Shown here piece by piece: positions 26,598 through 37,229 of a stretch of 64,000 nucleotides of DNA. Source of the DNA: Loktanella sp. D2R18 (GTDB lineage Bacteria; Pseudomonadota; Alphaproteobacteria; Rhodobacterales; Rhodobacteraceae); the NCBI RefSeq assembly GCF_003318235.1, contig NZ_QOCG01000006.1, forward strand, positions 362,965 through 426,964, written 5' to 3'. The notes beneath the pieces were generated by a model. It worked only from the letters and a program-made list of their open reading frames with translations. It did not search any database and was not told where the DNA came from. Positions within the stretch are counted from its first letter, which is position 1. Every line of letters starts with the position of its first letter. Position numbers and translations under genes: made by a program.

Positions 26598-27515
26598 ATG
26601 ACAGATGAAATCCGGCTCGCATTCGCGCATCCGAGCGAACGCGCAGAAGCCAGCAGCCAAACCCCATGTGACCGAATTTCCCTGCGCGACTATACCGTGC
26701 AGGTCGAAATCGGTGCGTTCCAACAAGAACGCGGGCATTTGCAGCGGGTACGCTTTAACGTGGTTGTTGAGGTCTCGCCGCTGGGTGTGATCGACGATGA
26801 TGTTGACCGGATCCTTTCATATGACAAAGTCACCGAAGCCATCGGGATCGAGCTTGAAGCTGAGCGGATCAACTTGCTCGAAACCCTCGCTGCACGTGTG
26901 GCAGAACGGATATTGCTAGAGCCGCAAGCCGAACGCGTCTTTGTACGGATTGAGAAACTGGATCGCGGGCCGTTTTCGCTTGGGGTGGAAATCTTGCGTG
27001 CGCGTGATGGTGTCGCTGACGCCGGGCAATCCCATGTCGAGGCCCCGCATCCGCGTGTGGTCTATCTGTCCAACGAAGCTGTTGCCTCGCCGCATATAGG
27101 TGGATGGATTGATCAGCTTTCAGATCGTGACGCGCCGTTGATTATCTGTGTTGGTGCCGCGGATGTGGCTGCGCCGCAATCGCAAAACCCGCTGGCACAG
27201 CGCCGGATTGACCTTTTGGCCATTGAACAAAACGCGTGGCTGCTCGCCAGTCGTGACCGCCGCTGTATGGTGGTGGGCACGCGGACCGAATTGGATTGGG
27301 CGATGAAAAACGACCAGATTTGTATTTGGGCCCCATCAAAAATCGTGCTGGATGCGGTTGATGGACCATCTGCCAGCCCGCGCGATGCCGCGCAGCTTGT
27401 GGCGTGGTTCGCCCAAGAAATAGAAGCCAAAGAATTGCTTGTTATCGGGGCCGATGCGCCAACATCTTCTGTACCGACGCGTGTGAATGACGGCCAAGGT
27501 GCAGTGCTGGTATGA
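26598..27515 (+). CDS. folB: Dihydroneopterin aldolase with an extra C-terminal domain
   Basis: Residues 20-140 form the FolB/FolX-type T-fold domain that converts dihydroneopterin to hydroxymethyldihydropterin in folate synthesis: ISLRDYTVQVEIGAFQQER, then ILSYDKVTEAI and INLLETLAARVAERIL with the active-site Glu. Residues from about 150 to 305 form an additional domain (starting near RVVYLSNEAV, ending VNDGQGAVLV) that is not part of normal FolB (~120 residues) and that I do not recognise. The stop overlaps the folP start by four bases (ATGA), indicating translational coupling. FolB activity is likely; the appended domain's role is unknown. Confidence 0.88.
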   Translation: MTDEIRLAFAHPSERAEASSQTPCDRISLRDYTVQVEIGAFQQERGHLQRVRFNVVVEVSPLGVIDDDVDRILSYDKVTEAIGIELEAERINLLETLAARVAERILLEPQAERVFVRIEKLDRGPFSLGVEILRARDGVADAGQSHVEAPHPRVVYLSNEAVASPHIGGWIDQLSDRDAPLIICVGAADVAAPQSQNPLAQRRIDLLAIEQNAWLLASRDRRCMVVGTRTELDWAMKNDQICIWAPSKIVLDAVDGPSASPRDAAQLVAWFAQEIEAKELLVIGADAPTSSVPTRVNDGQGAVLV

Positions 27516-28519
27516 TGATCTACTACCAACCGGTTATGCGTATGGGGGCAGATCGCGCGCCCGGTGCGTATCAATTGGCGGGCGGTGCTTGTTGGTTTGA
27601 TCAGGCTATTTTAAGGCAACGTGGGCAAACCGATCAATGGATCGCAGCGGATGACATTCCGGCTGAAATACTGTCCCGATTGACCCGTCCACATACGCCA
27701 ATTGCAGGAATGGCGATGACCCGTCCACATTTGATGGGCATCTTGAACGTCACGCCGGATAGTTTCTCGGATGGTGGGCAGTTTACGGGTGCAGATGTGG
27801 CCCTGTCGCACGCACTTGCAATGGCGCAAGCTGGGGCATCTATCATTGACATTGGCGGCGAAAGCACGCGGCCCGGCGCCGACACGGTAGCGGCGCACGT
27901 GGAAATCGCACGCACTGCACCTGTCATTGCCGCGATCCGAGCGTGCAGCGACGTTCCTATTTCGATCGACACACGCAAAGCACCCGTTGCAAGTGCGGCG
28001 ATCAACGCTGGTGCAAACCTGGTCAATGATGTTGCCGCACTAGGTTATGATGCTGAGACCGCGCAGGTCGTGGCCCAATCAAGCGCGCCTGTCTGCCTGA
28101 TGCATGCCCAAGGAGCGCCTGCCACGATGCAACAAGATCCGCGTTATGATGACGTTTTGCTGGATGTGTATGACTATCTTGCACAGCGTATCGATCATGC
28201 GGTTGCAGCCGGTATAGCGCGCGACCGCATCGTCGTTGATCCGGGGATTGGCTTTGGCAAAACGCTGGATCACAATTTGGCTTTGCTGCGTGGATTATCG
28301 TTGTTTCACGCCTTGGGGTGCCCGGTACTGTTGGGCGCGTCGCGTAAAAAATTTATCGGCACGCTGAGCGGTGGGCAAGATGCTGCAGATCGCGTGTCGG
28401 GATCGGTTGCCGTGGCCTTGCACGGTGCGCGTCAAGGGGTGCAACTGCTGCGCGTTCACGATATAAGCGCCACCAAACAGGCGCTTGACCTGGATTGGGC
28501 AATCAACGGGGCAGTTTAA
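27512..28519 (+). CDS. folP: Dihydropteroate synthase
   Basis: FolP joins hydroxymethyldihydropterin pyrophosphate to p-aminobenzoate. The TIM-barrel core begins at GILNVTPDSFSDGG and continues with DIGGESTRPGA, ISIDTRKA, NDVAALGYD, the DPGIGFGKT loop and GASRKKFIG. A roughly 70-residue N-terminal extension (YYQPVMRMGADRAPG onward) precedes the core and makes this longer than the ~280-residue enterobacterial enzyme. The ATG overlaps the folB stop; a second ATG follows immediately at 27515. Three bases separate its stop from glmM, so folB-folP-glmM is one operon. Confidence 0.95.
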   Translation: MMIYYQPVMRMGADRAPGAYQLAGGACWFDQAILRQRGQTDQWIAADDIPAEILSRLTRPHTPIAGMAMTRPHLMGILNVTPDSFSDGGQFTGADVALSHALAMAQAGASIIDIGGESTRPGADTVAAHVEIARTAPVIAAIRACSDVPISIDTRKAPVASAAINAGANLVNDVAALGYDAETAQVVAQSSAPVCLMHAQGAPATMQQDPRYDDVLLDVYDYLAQRIDHAVAAGIARDRIVVDPGIGFGKTLDHNLALLRGLSLFHALGCPVLLGASRKKFIGTLSGGQDAADRVSGSVAVALHGARQGVQLLRVHDISATKQALDLDWAINGAV

Positions 28520-28522
28520 AAT

Positions 28523-29866
28523 ATGGCACGTAAATTTTTTGGCACGGACGGCGTGCGCGGCAAAGCAAACACCTATCCAATGACCGCCGATATGGCGTTG
28601 AAAATTGGGGCCGCCGCCGGGCGTTATTTTCGCAATGACGGCTCCAATGGGCACCGCGTCGTGATCGGCAAAGATACGCGCCTGTCTGGCTATATGTTTG
28701 AAAATGCGCTGACAGCCGGGTTGACCAGTACGGGCATGAATGTGCTGTTGCTGGGGCCTGTGCCGACACCGGCGGTTGGGCTGTTGACCACGTCGATGCG
28801 CGCAGATGTGGGGATCATGATCTCAGCTAGCCATAATCCGCACCATGACAATGGGATCAAATTCTTTGGGCCAGACGGGTTTAAGCTGTCAGACGAGGCC
28901 GAGACCGAGATCGAAGCGTTGATCGAAAGCGACATCACCCCAGCGCAGGCCGAAAATATCGGTCGGGCAAAACGTGTGGATGATGGGCGGTTTCGCTATG
29001 CCGAACGGATCAAATCCACCTTCCCATATGGGATGCGTTTGGATGGGCTGAAGGTCGTGATTGATTGCGCAAATGGCGCTGCACACCGGGTTGCGCCCGA
29101 AGTTCTCTGGGAGCTAGGCGCCGAAGTGATCCCTGTCGGCGTTTCGCCAAATGGGCTGAACATCAACGAAAAATGTGGCTCTACCAGCCCGCAAACGGCG
29201 GCGGCCAAGATTCTTGAAACTGGTGCCGACGTCGGGATTTGCCTAGATGGAGACGCGGACCGGGTGATGATGATCGATGAAAAGGGGCAAGTCGCTGATG
29301 GTGATCAGTTCATGGCGCTTCTTGCAGGGCGTTGGGCGGATCAGGGGCGGTTGAACGGCGGCACGCTTGTCGCGACAGTGATGTCCAACCTTGGGTTGGA
29401 AAGGTACCTTGATGGGCGCGGTCTGCGTCTGGAGCGCACCTCAGTCGGAGACCGTTATGTTGTCGAAGCGATGCGCGCAAATGGCTGGAACCTAGGCGGA
29501 GAGCAATCGGGTCACATCGTGATGACCGATTTTGCGACGACGGGGGATGGGCTGCTTGCGGGGCTGCAATTCCTTGCCGCGATGATCGAGACCGGCAAGA
29601 AGGCGAGCGAGTTGAGCAAGAGCTTTGAGACCGTCCCGCAGATGCTCAAAAACGTGCGCTACACGGCGGGGCAAGACCCGCTTGCGGTGCAAGCCGTGCA
29701 GGATGCGATTAAAGCGGCCGAAGCATCGCTGGTTGGTAAAGGGCGTCTGCTGATCCGTAAATCAGGGACCGAACCGCTGATCCGTGTGATGGCAGAATGC
29801 GAAGACGATGCGTTGCTCGCGCAAACCGTCGATGGCATCGTGGCTGAGGTCGCGGCGGCCATCTAG
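28523..29866 (+). CDS. glmM: Phosphoglucosamine mutase
   Basis: GlmM interconverts glucosamine-6-phosphate and glucosamine-1-phosphate, feeding UDP-GlcNAc for peptidoglycan and lipopolysaccharide. The 447-residue product contains the phosphoserine loop [12 protein letters not shown] (Ser103), the metal loop [11 protein letters not shown], the sugar-binding GGEQSGH and the phosphate-binding [12 protein letters not shown] near the C-terminus. Length and order match the alpha-D-phosphohexomutase family. It is the last gene of folB-folP-glmM; the terminator hairpin overlaps its stop codon. Confidence 0.97.
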   Translation: MARKFFGTDGVRGKANTYPMTADMALKIGAAAGRYFRNDGSNGHRVVIGKDTRLSGYMFENALTAGLTSTGMNVLLLGPVPTPAVGLLTTSMRADVGIMISASHNPHHDNGIKFFGPDGFKLSDEAETEIEALIESDITPAQAENIGRAKRVDDGRFRYAERIKSTFPYGMRLDGLKVVIDCANGAAHRVAPEVLWELGAEVIPVGVSPNGLNINEKCGSTSPQTAAAKILETGADVGICLDGDADRVMMIDEKGQVADGDQFMALLAGRWADQGRLNGGTLVATVMSNLGLERYLDGRGLRLERTSVGDRYVVEAMRANGWNLGGEQSGHIVMTDFATTGDGLLAGLQFLAAMIETGKKASELSKSFETVPQMLKNVRYTAGQDPLAVQAVQDAIKAAEASLVGKGRLLIRKSGTEPLIRVMAECEDDALLAQTVDGIVAEVAAAI

Positions 29867-29880
29867 GCCGCCACGCTTTT
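29854..29880 (+). terminator. Terminator overlapping the glmM stop
   Basis: GGCGGCC (29854-29860) and GGCCGCC (29866-29872) form a perfect 7-bp stem with a 5-base loop that includes the stop codon, followed by ACGCTTTT. Confidence 0.75.
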
Positions 29881-29886
29881 GATCTA

Positions 29887-30729
29887 CTAGGTTTTCGGTG
29901 CCGTGATTTCGGCCAGTAGGCTGGTGATGATATCCGGTCCCATTTTCATTGCCTTGGCGAGCCCGCCGACAAATTCCTTTTCTTTACCTGCAAAGTGTCC
30001 GTCTGCCGCAACAACAAGAAGAACGCCGCGCATCATATCAAGCTGCTCTTCTTTGCTGCATCCTTTGATTAAGGCGCTATAACCCGCATCGTTCAGGCCT
30101 GTGTTCGCAAGGTCGGTCATTTGTTTTACAGTGTCTTCAGAAAACACTTCGCCGGTCATTTGCTCTGCGACGGATTTGATCGTTGCGATCTCTGATGGAT
30201 CAACGCGCCCATCAGCTTTTGCGGCATGGCACATCGCGTCCAAAATGGCTTTTGCCCCCCGCGATCCATTTGCCATCAACGCCAATCGCTGTTTCTTGCG
30301 CGCGGCTGCTTTCGCTGCCTTGAGTGCGGCAAAGATCAATAGCAGGCCAATCGCGCCAAAACCCCAAAAGCCGCCGGCGATTTCTGCAAGCGATAGTTTT
30401 GGCACCGATGGGATATCCGTATCGATCACGCCTGCCGCTTGGGCAAGTTTAAGTCCTTCGGCGTCAAAATCATAATAGCTATCGGTCTGACAGCCGTTTT
30501 CAGCGATTGCATAGCCCTGCATCGAGCGCCAAAAATTGACGAAAATCACGGAATTGGTTTCCACCAAGTGACACAGCGCGAGTGGTTTATCTGGGGTGCC
30601 TAATTCGGTTGGCGCAACAAACAATAGCTCTTGGGCTGTGGAGTAACCGCCGCCGCGCCGGGCCTCGGCTTGTGTGGCGAATGAAGTTAAAAGAAATGCG
30701 GCCATAAGGCCTGTGAATAAAGATCGCAT
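29887..30729 (-). CDS. Membrane protein with C-terminal TerB-like domain
   Basis: The 280-residue product has an N-terminal signal peptide (SLFTGLMAAFLLTSFATQAEA), a ~100-residue exported region with two cysteines (ALCHLV, NGCQTD), a membrane segment (FWGFGAIGLLLIFAALKAA, about residue 130) followed by a basic stop-transfer KAAARKKQR, and a cytoplasmic TerB-like helical domain (about 160-280; MCHAAKADGRVDPSEI and LVVAADGHFAGKEKEF are the paired acidic helices). TerB domains occur in tellurite-resistance and surveillance contexts, but no ter genes are present here. Start at ATG 30729 follows GGAG; the frame extends to 30759 without support. Function unknown. Confidence 0.75.
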   Translation of the reverse strand: MRSLFTGLMAAFLLTSFATQAEARRGGGYSTAQELLFVAPTELGTPDKPLALCHLVETNSVIFVNFWRSMQGYAIAENGCQTDSYYDFDAEGLKLAQAAGVIDTDIPSVPKLSLAEIAGGFWGFGAIGLLLIFAALKAAKAAARKKQRLALMANGSRGAKAILDAMCHAAKADGRVDPSEIATIKSVAEQMTGEVFSEDTVKQMTDLANTGLNDAGYSALIKGCSKEEQLDMMRGVLLVVAADGHFAGKEKEFVGGLAKAMKMGPDIITSLLAEITAPKT

Positions 30730-30807
30730 AATTGGCTCCGATTGTTTCTTGAATGCCAATTGCAGGGCAAAATGGGGCCTTAGTATGACGCATTGTTGCT
30801 AAACTTT

Positions 30808-31707
30808 CTATCCGGGTAAGAGTTTCTTAAGGCCTTTCCATTGGCTGACGATAAGCCCGCACATGATTAACCCAAGCGCTGCGAAAAACCGCCATGGCAG
30901 GGCTTCGCTTAGGATCAGCGCGCCAAAAATCATTGACCAGACGGGGACTTGGTAGTTTACCAGCGTCAAGAATATGCTGCCCGCTGACCGGATCACGGTG
31001 ACGCGGATCAGCGCGGCAAGAGCGGTCGGCACGACGCCCAAAAATACAATCGCGAGCGTGGTTGTTGTGTCGGTCGCGTGCGGTACCCCTTCGACTAACA
31101 GCATTGCAGGGATCAGTGCGCAAGCGCCGACAGCTAGCAATAGCGCGGCCATGGTGATTGGGTCGATCGGCGGGCAGCGGCGGGTCATGATGCTTGAAAC
31201 TGCATATGAAAGCGCCGCAAGAAGACAGGCAATTTGCCCCAATGGTTCCATCCCTGTGCCAATTCGCAAGATCCCGGGCCCAATCAGAATCGCGGCCCCT
31301 ATAAAACCTAACAGCACCCCAAGGCTATTGCGCATATCCATCTTTTCGTCGGTGAAAAGATGCGACAGCGGCAGCACAAACAGTGGCAACGCAGCCATTG
31401 AAATCCCGGCAAAGGCCGAGGGCACAAATTGCTGTCCCCAACTGAGCAAGGCAAAGGGGATGGCGGTGTTCAATAAGCCGATCACCAATAAATATTTCAC
31501 CATTATCGGCGTAAAATCGGGCAGGGGGCGGCGCAGGGCTGCCATTAGGGTCAAGAGCGCAAACGCCCCCAATGTGGTCCGTGCGCAAGCCACCGTGAGC
31601 GGCCCGTAGCCGCGTAATGCAATCGACACGACCATAAATGTCCCGCCCCAGATTAACCCAAGCGCAAGAATGGAAAGCCAGTTCGAAAGGCTGGGTTGGG
31701 TGGTCAT
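30808..31707 (-). CDS. EamA/DMT-family exporter
   Basis: The 299-residue protein has ten hydrophobic segments arranged as two EamA repeats; the first opens with LSILALGLIWGGTFMVVSIAL, the second with QIACLLAALSYAVSSIMTR. DMT-superfamily proteins export small metabolites such as amino acids or toxic intermediates; substrate cannot be told from sequence. It is 13 bases downstream of the ABM-domain gene on the same strand, so it is probably the third gene of the NIPSNAP-ABM operon, which suggests export of whatever that operon handles (inference). Confidence 0.9.
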   Translation of the reverse strand: MTTQPSLSNWLSILALGLIWGGTFMVVSIALRGYGPLTVACARTTLGAFALLTLMAALRRPLPDFTPIMVKYLLVIGLLNTAIPFALLSWGQQFVPSAFAGISMAALPLFVLPLSHLFTDEKMDMRNSLGVLLGFIGAAILIGPGILRIGTGMEPLGQIACLLAALSYAVSSIMTRRCPPIDPITMAALLLAVGACALIPAMLLVEGVPHATDTTTTLAIVFLGVVPTALAALIRVTVIRSAGSIFLTLVNYQVPVWSMIFGALILSEALPWRFFAALGLIMCGLIVSQWKGLKKLLPG

Positions 31708-31720
31708 TTTTTAGGTCCGA

Positions 31721-32065
31721 TCACAGATGTAATTGGTTGCTATCAGTGGGGGCCTGCGTCCGATCATGCAAGCTATAGTCGCGCGAAACCGTCGCGATCC
31801 GGATGCGATAATCTGCGAAAATTCTTGATCGGCCGGCTGATTGGCTTTCGCGATGGGGTTTGCTGTTGCGCCATGCTGCGACGGCATCTTCGTCTTCAAA
31901 AAACGACAGTGACAAGAGTGTGTCAGCGCTTGCGAGGCTTTGGAACCGTGTCACCGAAATGAAGCCGGGGATATTTTCCAAAAGCGAGCGCAGCTTTGCC
32001 GCATGATCCAAATAGGCCTTCTTTTGTCCTTGCGCTGGCGTAACTTCAAATATCACGGCGATCAT
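31721..32065 (-). CDS. Antibiotic biosynthesis monooxygenase (ABM) domain protein
   Basis: The 114-residue product has the dimeric ferredoxin-like ABM fold: strand MIAVIFEVTP, helix AQGQKKAYLDHAAKLR, the family turn IPGFISVTRFQS and the aromatic/His segment EDEDAVAAWRNSKPHRES. Members range from cofactor-free monooxygenases to haem-degrading enzymes and stress proteins. Here the last ~25 residues form an extra tail. The start overlaps the stop of the NIPSNAP gene by four bases. Role unknown; the context suggests small-molecule or oxidative detoxification. Confidence 0.88.
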   Translation of the reverse strand: MIAVIFEVTPAQGQKKAYLDHAAKLRSLLENIPGFISVTRFQSLASADTLLSLSFFEDEDAVAAWRNSKPHRESQSAGRSRIFADYRIRIATVSRDYSLHDRTQAPTDSNQLHL

Positions 32066-32385
32066 TTTGAAACCCCATGCGGAAGAGAGGCGCAGCGTAA
32101 AAAAGTGCGATCTTCGCGCAGGATGAACTTTTCTTTTTGAGCAAATTCATAGTTTTCGCGCCCAAGCGGGTCAGCGCTCAGCCGCGCGCGGTAGGTCTCA
32201 TATGCGGCAAGCGACGGGATATTATAGATGCCGTAGGCAAGTGTTGATGAGCCCTCATGTGGGGCGTAGTAGCCGATAAGGTCGGCGCCATGGCGTGGAA
32301 TGGCTTGCCCCCAATTGCGCGAATAGGTTTCGAATTGTGCCCTTTTAGTAGGGTCGATTTGGTAGCGAATGATGCAGGTCAGCAT
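32062..32385 (-). CDS. NIPSNAP family protein
   Basis: The 107-residue protein has the NIPSNAP pattern: MLTCIIRYQIDPTKRAQFETY, then RHGADLIGYYAPHEGSSTLAYGIYNI and the SLAAYETYRARLSADP helix. It is a single ferredoxin-like domain related to ABM proteins. Its biochemical role in bacteria is not established. AGGAG lies six bases before the ATG. It is the first gene of a three-gene operon, divergent from an ArsR regulator 70 bases away. Confidence 0.9.
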   Translation of the reverse strand: MLTCIIRYQIDPTKRAQFETYSRNWGQAIPRHGADLIGYYAPHEGSSTLAYGIYNIPSLAAYETYRARLSADPLGRENYEFAQKEKFILREDRTFLRCASLPHGVSK

Positions 32386-32387
32386 GT

Positions 32388-32454
32388 GTATCTCCTGTGT
32401 TGATACGTTGTTGTAGCCTGTGGATTTTCCGAGATGCTTCGGTTACGGTCGAAG
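32388..32454. promoter_or_regulatory. Divergent NIPSNAP/arsR control region with two inverted repeats
   Basis: Between the divergent starts lie two short inverted repeats: GTATC (32388-32392) with GATAC (32402-32406), and CTTCG (32437-32441) with CGAAG (32450-32454). The second sits immediately before the regulator's ATG. Either could bind the ArsR dimer, but arms of 5 bp are weak evidence. Confidence 0.35.
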
Positions 32455-32455
32455 T

Positions 32456-33133
32456 ATGAAAGAAGGTCCCGACATATCCCGCGTTGCCACGCTGATTGGC
32501 GATCCCGCCCGCGCAAATATATTGACCGCGCTGATGACGGGCGTGGCCCTGACCGCAACTGAATTGGCCGTCGAGGCCGGGGTGACACCTCAAACCGCCA
32601 GCGGCCATTTGGCCGAGCTGGTTGATGGCGGGCTGCTGCAGGTGCGCAAACAAGGGCGGCACAAATACTTTGCCTTGGCGCATGGTGATGTTGCTGTGGC
32701 GCTCGAAAGCTTGATGGGGTTGGCCAGCGACGTGCGGCGTACACGCACGGGCCCCAAAGACATCGCCTTACGGCGCGCGCGAGTGTGCTATAATCACCTA
32801 GCGGGCCATCTAGGTGTTCAAATGTTTGCTAGTTTGACGCAACGTGTATTTCTACGGAATGATGTCGATGCGCCAGTCCTGACAGATACTGGACGCGCCT
32901 TTGTCACCGAATTTGGGGTGGACCTTGCCGCGCTGGATGCAATGCGTGCACCGCTCTGCCGAAGCTGTCTGGATTGGAGCGAACGTCGCACACATTTGGC
33001 CGGATCACTGGGGCGGGCGATGCTCGCGCGGATGGAGGAGCTTCATTGGGTTCAACGCGACAATCAGAGCCGGGCGTTGATATTCAACGCGCAAGGAACC
33101 ACCGCTTTTGAGAAAGCATTCCCAGTCGGGTGA
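32456..33133 (+). CDS. ArsR-family winged-helix regulator
   Basis: The 225-residue product has an N-terminal ArsR winged helix (RVATLIGDPARANILTALM, ATELAVEAGVTPQTASGHLAEL, then the wing LLQVRKQGRHKYFAL). A C-terminal region of about 130 residues follows, longer than in classic ArsR repressors, with the cysteines APLCRSCLDW. No metal site of the arsenic or zinc type is obvious in the DNA-binding half. I start it at ATG 32456; the frame extends to 32420 but that would run into the operator region. It probably represses the divergent NIPSNAP-ABM-EamA operon (inference from position). Confidence 0.88.
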   Translation: MKEGPDISRVATLIGDPARANILTALMTGVALTATELAVEAGVTPQTASGHLAELVDGGLLQVRKQGRHKYFALAHGDVAVALESLMGLASDVRRTRTGPKDIALRRARVCYNHLAGHLGVQMFASLTQRVFLRNDVDAPVLTDTGRAFVTEFGVDLAALDAMRAPLCRSCLDWSERRTHLAGSLGRAMLARMEELHWVQRDNQSRALIFNAQGTTAFEKAFPVG

Positions 33134-33141
33134 TATCATGC

Positions 33142-33171
33142 AAAAAGGGGCCAGCGTTTTCGCCAGCCCCT
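33142..33171 (-). terminator. ilvC terminator
   Basis: Read on the - strand, AGGGGC-TGGCG pairs with CGCTG-GCCCCT (wobbles inside) around AAAA, followed by TTTTT. It lies 22 bases past the ilvC stop and just beyond the end of the convergent arsR-type gene. Confidence 0.85.
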
Positions 33172-33192
33172 CGTCATCTAACATAAGTCAGA

Positions 33193-34800
<1,608 letters not shown>

Positions 34801-34804
<4 letters not shown>

Positions 34805-35253
34805 ATTTGGATGATATCGATCATGCGCTGTTACGCGCGGTAGCTTTGAACGCGGATCAATCGACGACGCAGCTTGGTCAAAAGCTTGGGCTTAGCCAAC
34901 CGGCGACGTGGCGCAGGTTGCGTAGGTTACAGGATGCGGGGGTGATCGCCGGGCGACAATTGATGCTGGATGCGGAAAAAGTTGGCTTTGGGGTGACTGT
35001 GTTCTTGGGCGTTAAACTGGCAACAAAGGGGCGTATCAGCCTTGAGGATTTTGAAAGGGCGGTGTCAGCGATCCCTGAGGTGCAGTTGGTCGAACATGTT
35101 TTGGGGCTTTATGATTACCGCCTGCGCGTGGTTGCCCGTGATCTGGCCGATTTTGAACGGGTTTTACGGCGTCGTGTGATGACCTTGCCCGGTGTGGGCA
35201 ATGTCGAAGCAAATGTGCTTTTGTCGGAAGAACGGCTGCCCGGCCCGCTTTAA
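34801..35253 (+). CDS. Lrp/AsnC-family regulator (second of a pair)
   Basis: The 150-residue product again has a winged helix (LDDIDHALLRAVALNAD, LGQKLGLSQPATWRRLRRL) and a RAM domain with the conserved PEVQLVEHVLGLYDYRLRV. It is clearly a paralogue-type relative of the preceding protein but diverged, so a recent duplication is unlikely. Translational coupling suggests that the two may form mixed oligomers. Its stop TAA overlaps the stop of the convergent ubiH-like gene in the palindrome TTAA. Confidence 0.93.
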
Positions 35254-36443
35254 CCGCCGACGCCGAGCCCCATCTCCATCAGTTTGCGCCGGACGGGCGA
35301 AAGCCCATAAAGCATCTTTATCCCCTGTGCGCGCAAGTCCTGCGTGAGCGCGCCGCCCGCAATTGACGCACGGTTAAGCGCATCAATCCCCGCGATCCGT
35401 AGCTTAATATCACTGTGCCGGGCGCGTGCGTAGCTGTCTAGCATCGTCCGGTCACCCAATGTGTCAGGTGCCGCCAGCGCAAGATCAAGCAAGCACGCCA
35501 TATCGCGCAGTGACATATTCAACCCCTGCGCGCCGATTGGTGGCATGACATGGGCCGCTTCGGCAACTAACGCCATCCGCGGGCCGGTGATTTCATCGGT
35601 GATCTGGCTGATAATGGGCCAAACGCTGCGCGGCGATGCAAGCGTTAGCGCGCCATTGATCCCGGCCGATCGGTCGTTGGCAGCCGCTTCAAATGCGGGG
35701 ACGTCCAATTGGCTTAGCCGCAATGCCTCTGGCCCGCTTTCCATCCAGACCACGGCGGAACAGGGTTTGCCATCGTGATCAGGCAGCGGCACCAAGGTGA
35801 ACGGGCCACCCGCGCGGTGAACTTCGGTGGATATATTGTTGTGGGGCTCGTCATGGGTGACGGCGAATGTCACGGCCTTTTGGCCATAGCGTTTTACGCG
35901 GGTAGAAATGCCAGCGGCGAGACGAACCACAGAATTGCGTCCATCCGCGCCGATCACAAGACGCGCATCCAATTGGCCGTCGTCTGAGAGGGTAACGATG
36001 GCCGAATGATCCCGCGCCAGCATGGATTTGAACCCGGTACCGGGCCGGAAATCAACATTGGGCAGCGCATCAAGCCGCGCGACCATTTCACGGCGCAGCA
36101 GCCAGTTGGGCAGGTTCCAGCCAAATGGTTTGTCTGAAATATCGGAGGCATCAAAATCGCGGGTGATATGCGGCTCCGCAGCGGCATCCACGATGCGCAT
36201 GATTTGTAAGGGGGCTGCATATTCAGCGAGCCGTTCCCACAGACCGGCGTTCTGTAGAAACTGCTGCGCTGGCTGCAAGAATGCGGTGGTGCGCAGGTCT
36301 GCACCGCGCGCGTCTTCAACCGTCACCGGGGGCGTCGGATCCACAATCGTGACGTTAAATCCGGCCGTGCCAAAGGCGGCTGCGGCGGTCAGACCGGCGA
36401 CCCCGCCGCCAGCGATGAATATATCGGTTGATTTGCGTTTCAT
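35250..36443 (-). CDS. UbiH/UbiF/VisC-type FAD-dependent hydroxylase
   Basis: The 397-residue flavoprotein monooxygenase has the Rossmann FAD motif IFIAGGGVAGLTAAAAFG, the DG motif LVIGADGRNSVVR (about residue 165) and the second FAD motif MALVAEAAHVMPPIGAQGLNMSLRD (about 285). UbiH-type enzymes hydroxylate the ubiquinone ring in the inner-membrane assembly complex; which ring position is used cannot be decided because the C-1, C-5 and C-6 enzymes are paralogous and no other ubi gene is nearby. Gene end overlaps the convergent Lrp gene by four bases. Confidence 0.88.
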   Translation of the reverse strand: MKRKSTDIFIAGGGVAGLTAAAAFGTAGFNVTIVDPTPPVTVEDARGADLRTTAFLQPAQQFLQNAGLWERLAEYAAPLQIMRIVDAAAEPHITRDFDASDISDKPFGWNLPNWLLRREMVARLDALPNVDFRPGTGFKSMLARDHSAIVTLSDDGQLDARLVIGADGRNSVVRLAAGISTRVKRYGQKAVTFAVTHDEPHNNISTEVHRAGGPFTLVPLPDHDGKPCSAVVWMESGPEALRLSQLDVPAFEAAANDRSAGINGALTLASPRSVWPIISQITDEITGPRMALVAEAAHVMPPIGAQGLNMSLRDMACLLDLALAAPDTLGDRTMLDSYARARHSDIKLRIAGIDALNRASIAGGALTQDLRAQGIKMLYGLSPVRRKLMEMGLGVGG

Positions 36444-36481
36444 AAGCTAGACATAGGCCTATGCGCCCTGCACGAAAAGGG

Positions 36482-37129
36482 CTAGCGCGTCACCTGCGAC
36501 AAGAAAGCCCTCAGATCATCGGTGCCATGATGAACATGTGTGGCATCCAGCGGGTCTTCGTGTACATGCACGGTGCGCATTCCCAATTCATGGGGGACCA
36601 CAAGATTGCGCGCTTCGTCCTCGAACATGGCTGCTGTGGTCGGTATCACATCTGCGCGTGCGAATACGGTGGCAAAGCTTTGCGCATGAGGTTTGGGGGT
36701 AAGAGCAGCCTCTTCTATGCCAAAGACAGCGTCAAACGCATGTGTCAGCCCGCGCGCCCTAAGAACCCGCGCGGCGTGGTTATTTGAGCCATTGGTGTAG
36801 ACAATTTTGCGACCGGGTAGGGTGCCAATCGTTTCGGCCAGCTCTGGGTCAGGCGTCAGATGCGAAATATCTATGTCGTGGACATCGGCCAAAAAGTGAT
36901 GCGGATCAACGTCATGTTCTTCCATCAATCCGGCCATTGTTGATCCGTGGCTGTGCCAATAGTCTATCGCCAATTGCGCGGCGCGGTCGGCATCATATCC
37001 GGTGACGCGCATGACGTAATCTGCAAAACGCGGGTCCATCAAACCAAAAAGATCAGCCGACGGGTGATATAACGTGTTGTCGAGATCAAAAACCCACGTA
37101 TCGATATGTTCAAAATGCTGCGCTACCAT
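36482..37129 (-). CDS. HAD-superfamily pyrimidine 5'-nucleotidase-like hydrolase
   Basis: The 215-residue protein has HAD motif I in WVFDLDNTLYHP, motif II in KIVYTNGSNNHA, motif III Lys in ALTPKPHAQS and motif IV in MFEDEARNLVVP. The pattern matches the pyrimidine-5-nucleotidase/SDT1 group, which dephosphorylates nucleotides. Start at ATG 37129 puts motif I near residue 10 as in homologues; no strong ribosome site is visible, and the frame extends to 37231 with unrelated sequence. It is divergent from a GntR regulator (100-base spacer). Confidence 0.9.
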   Translation of the reverse strand: MVAQHFEHIDTWVFDLDNTLYHPSADLFGLMDPRFADYVMRVTGYDADRAAQLAIDYWHSHGSTMAGLMEEHDVDPHHFLADVHDIDISHLTPDPELAETIGTLPGRKIVYTNGSNNHAARVLRARGLTHAFDAVFGIEEAALTPKPHAQSFATVFARADVIPTTAAMFEDEARNLVVPHELGMRTVHVHEDPLDATHVHHGTDDLRAFLSQVTR

Positions 37130-37229
37130 GCGTGGACAGTATGCGCCTGTTTTTGGCAGCGCAATCGGTTTGGCTTGATTGCAGGGCGCGGGCAGGGGTA
37201 GTGTCAGCGAATTAAGAAAGGCCAACGCC

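Noticed and set aside
29887..30729. Possible tellurite-resistance locus because of the TerB-like domain
   Set aside because: No other ter genes are present and the protein is a signal-anchored membrane protein; the domain alone does not support that function.
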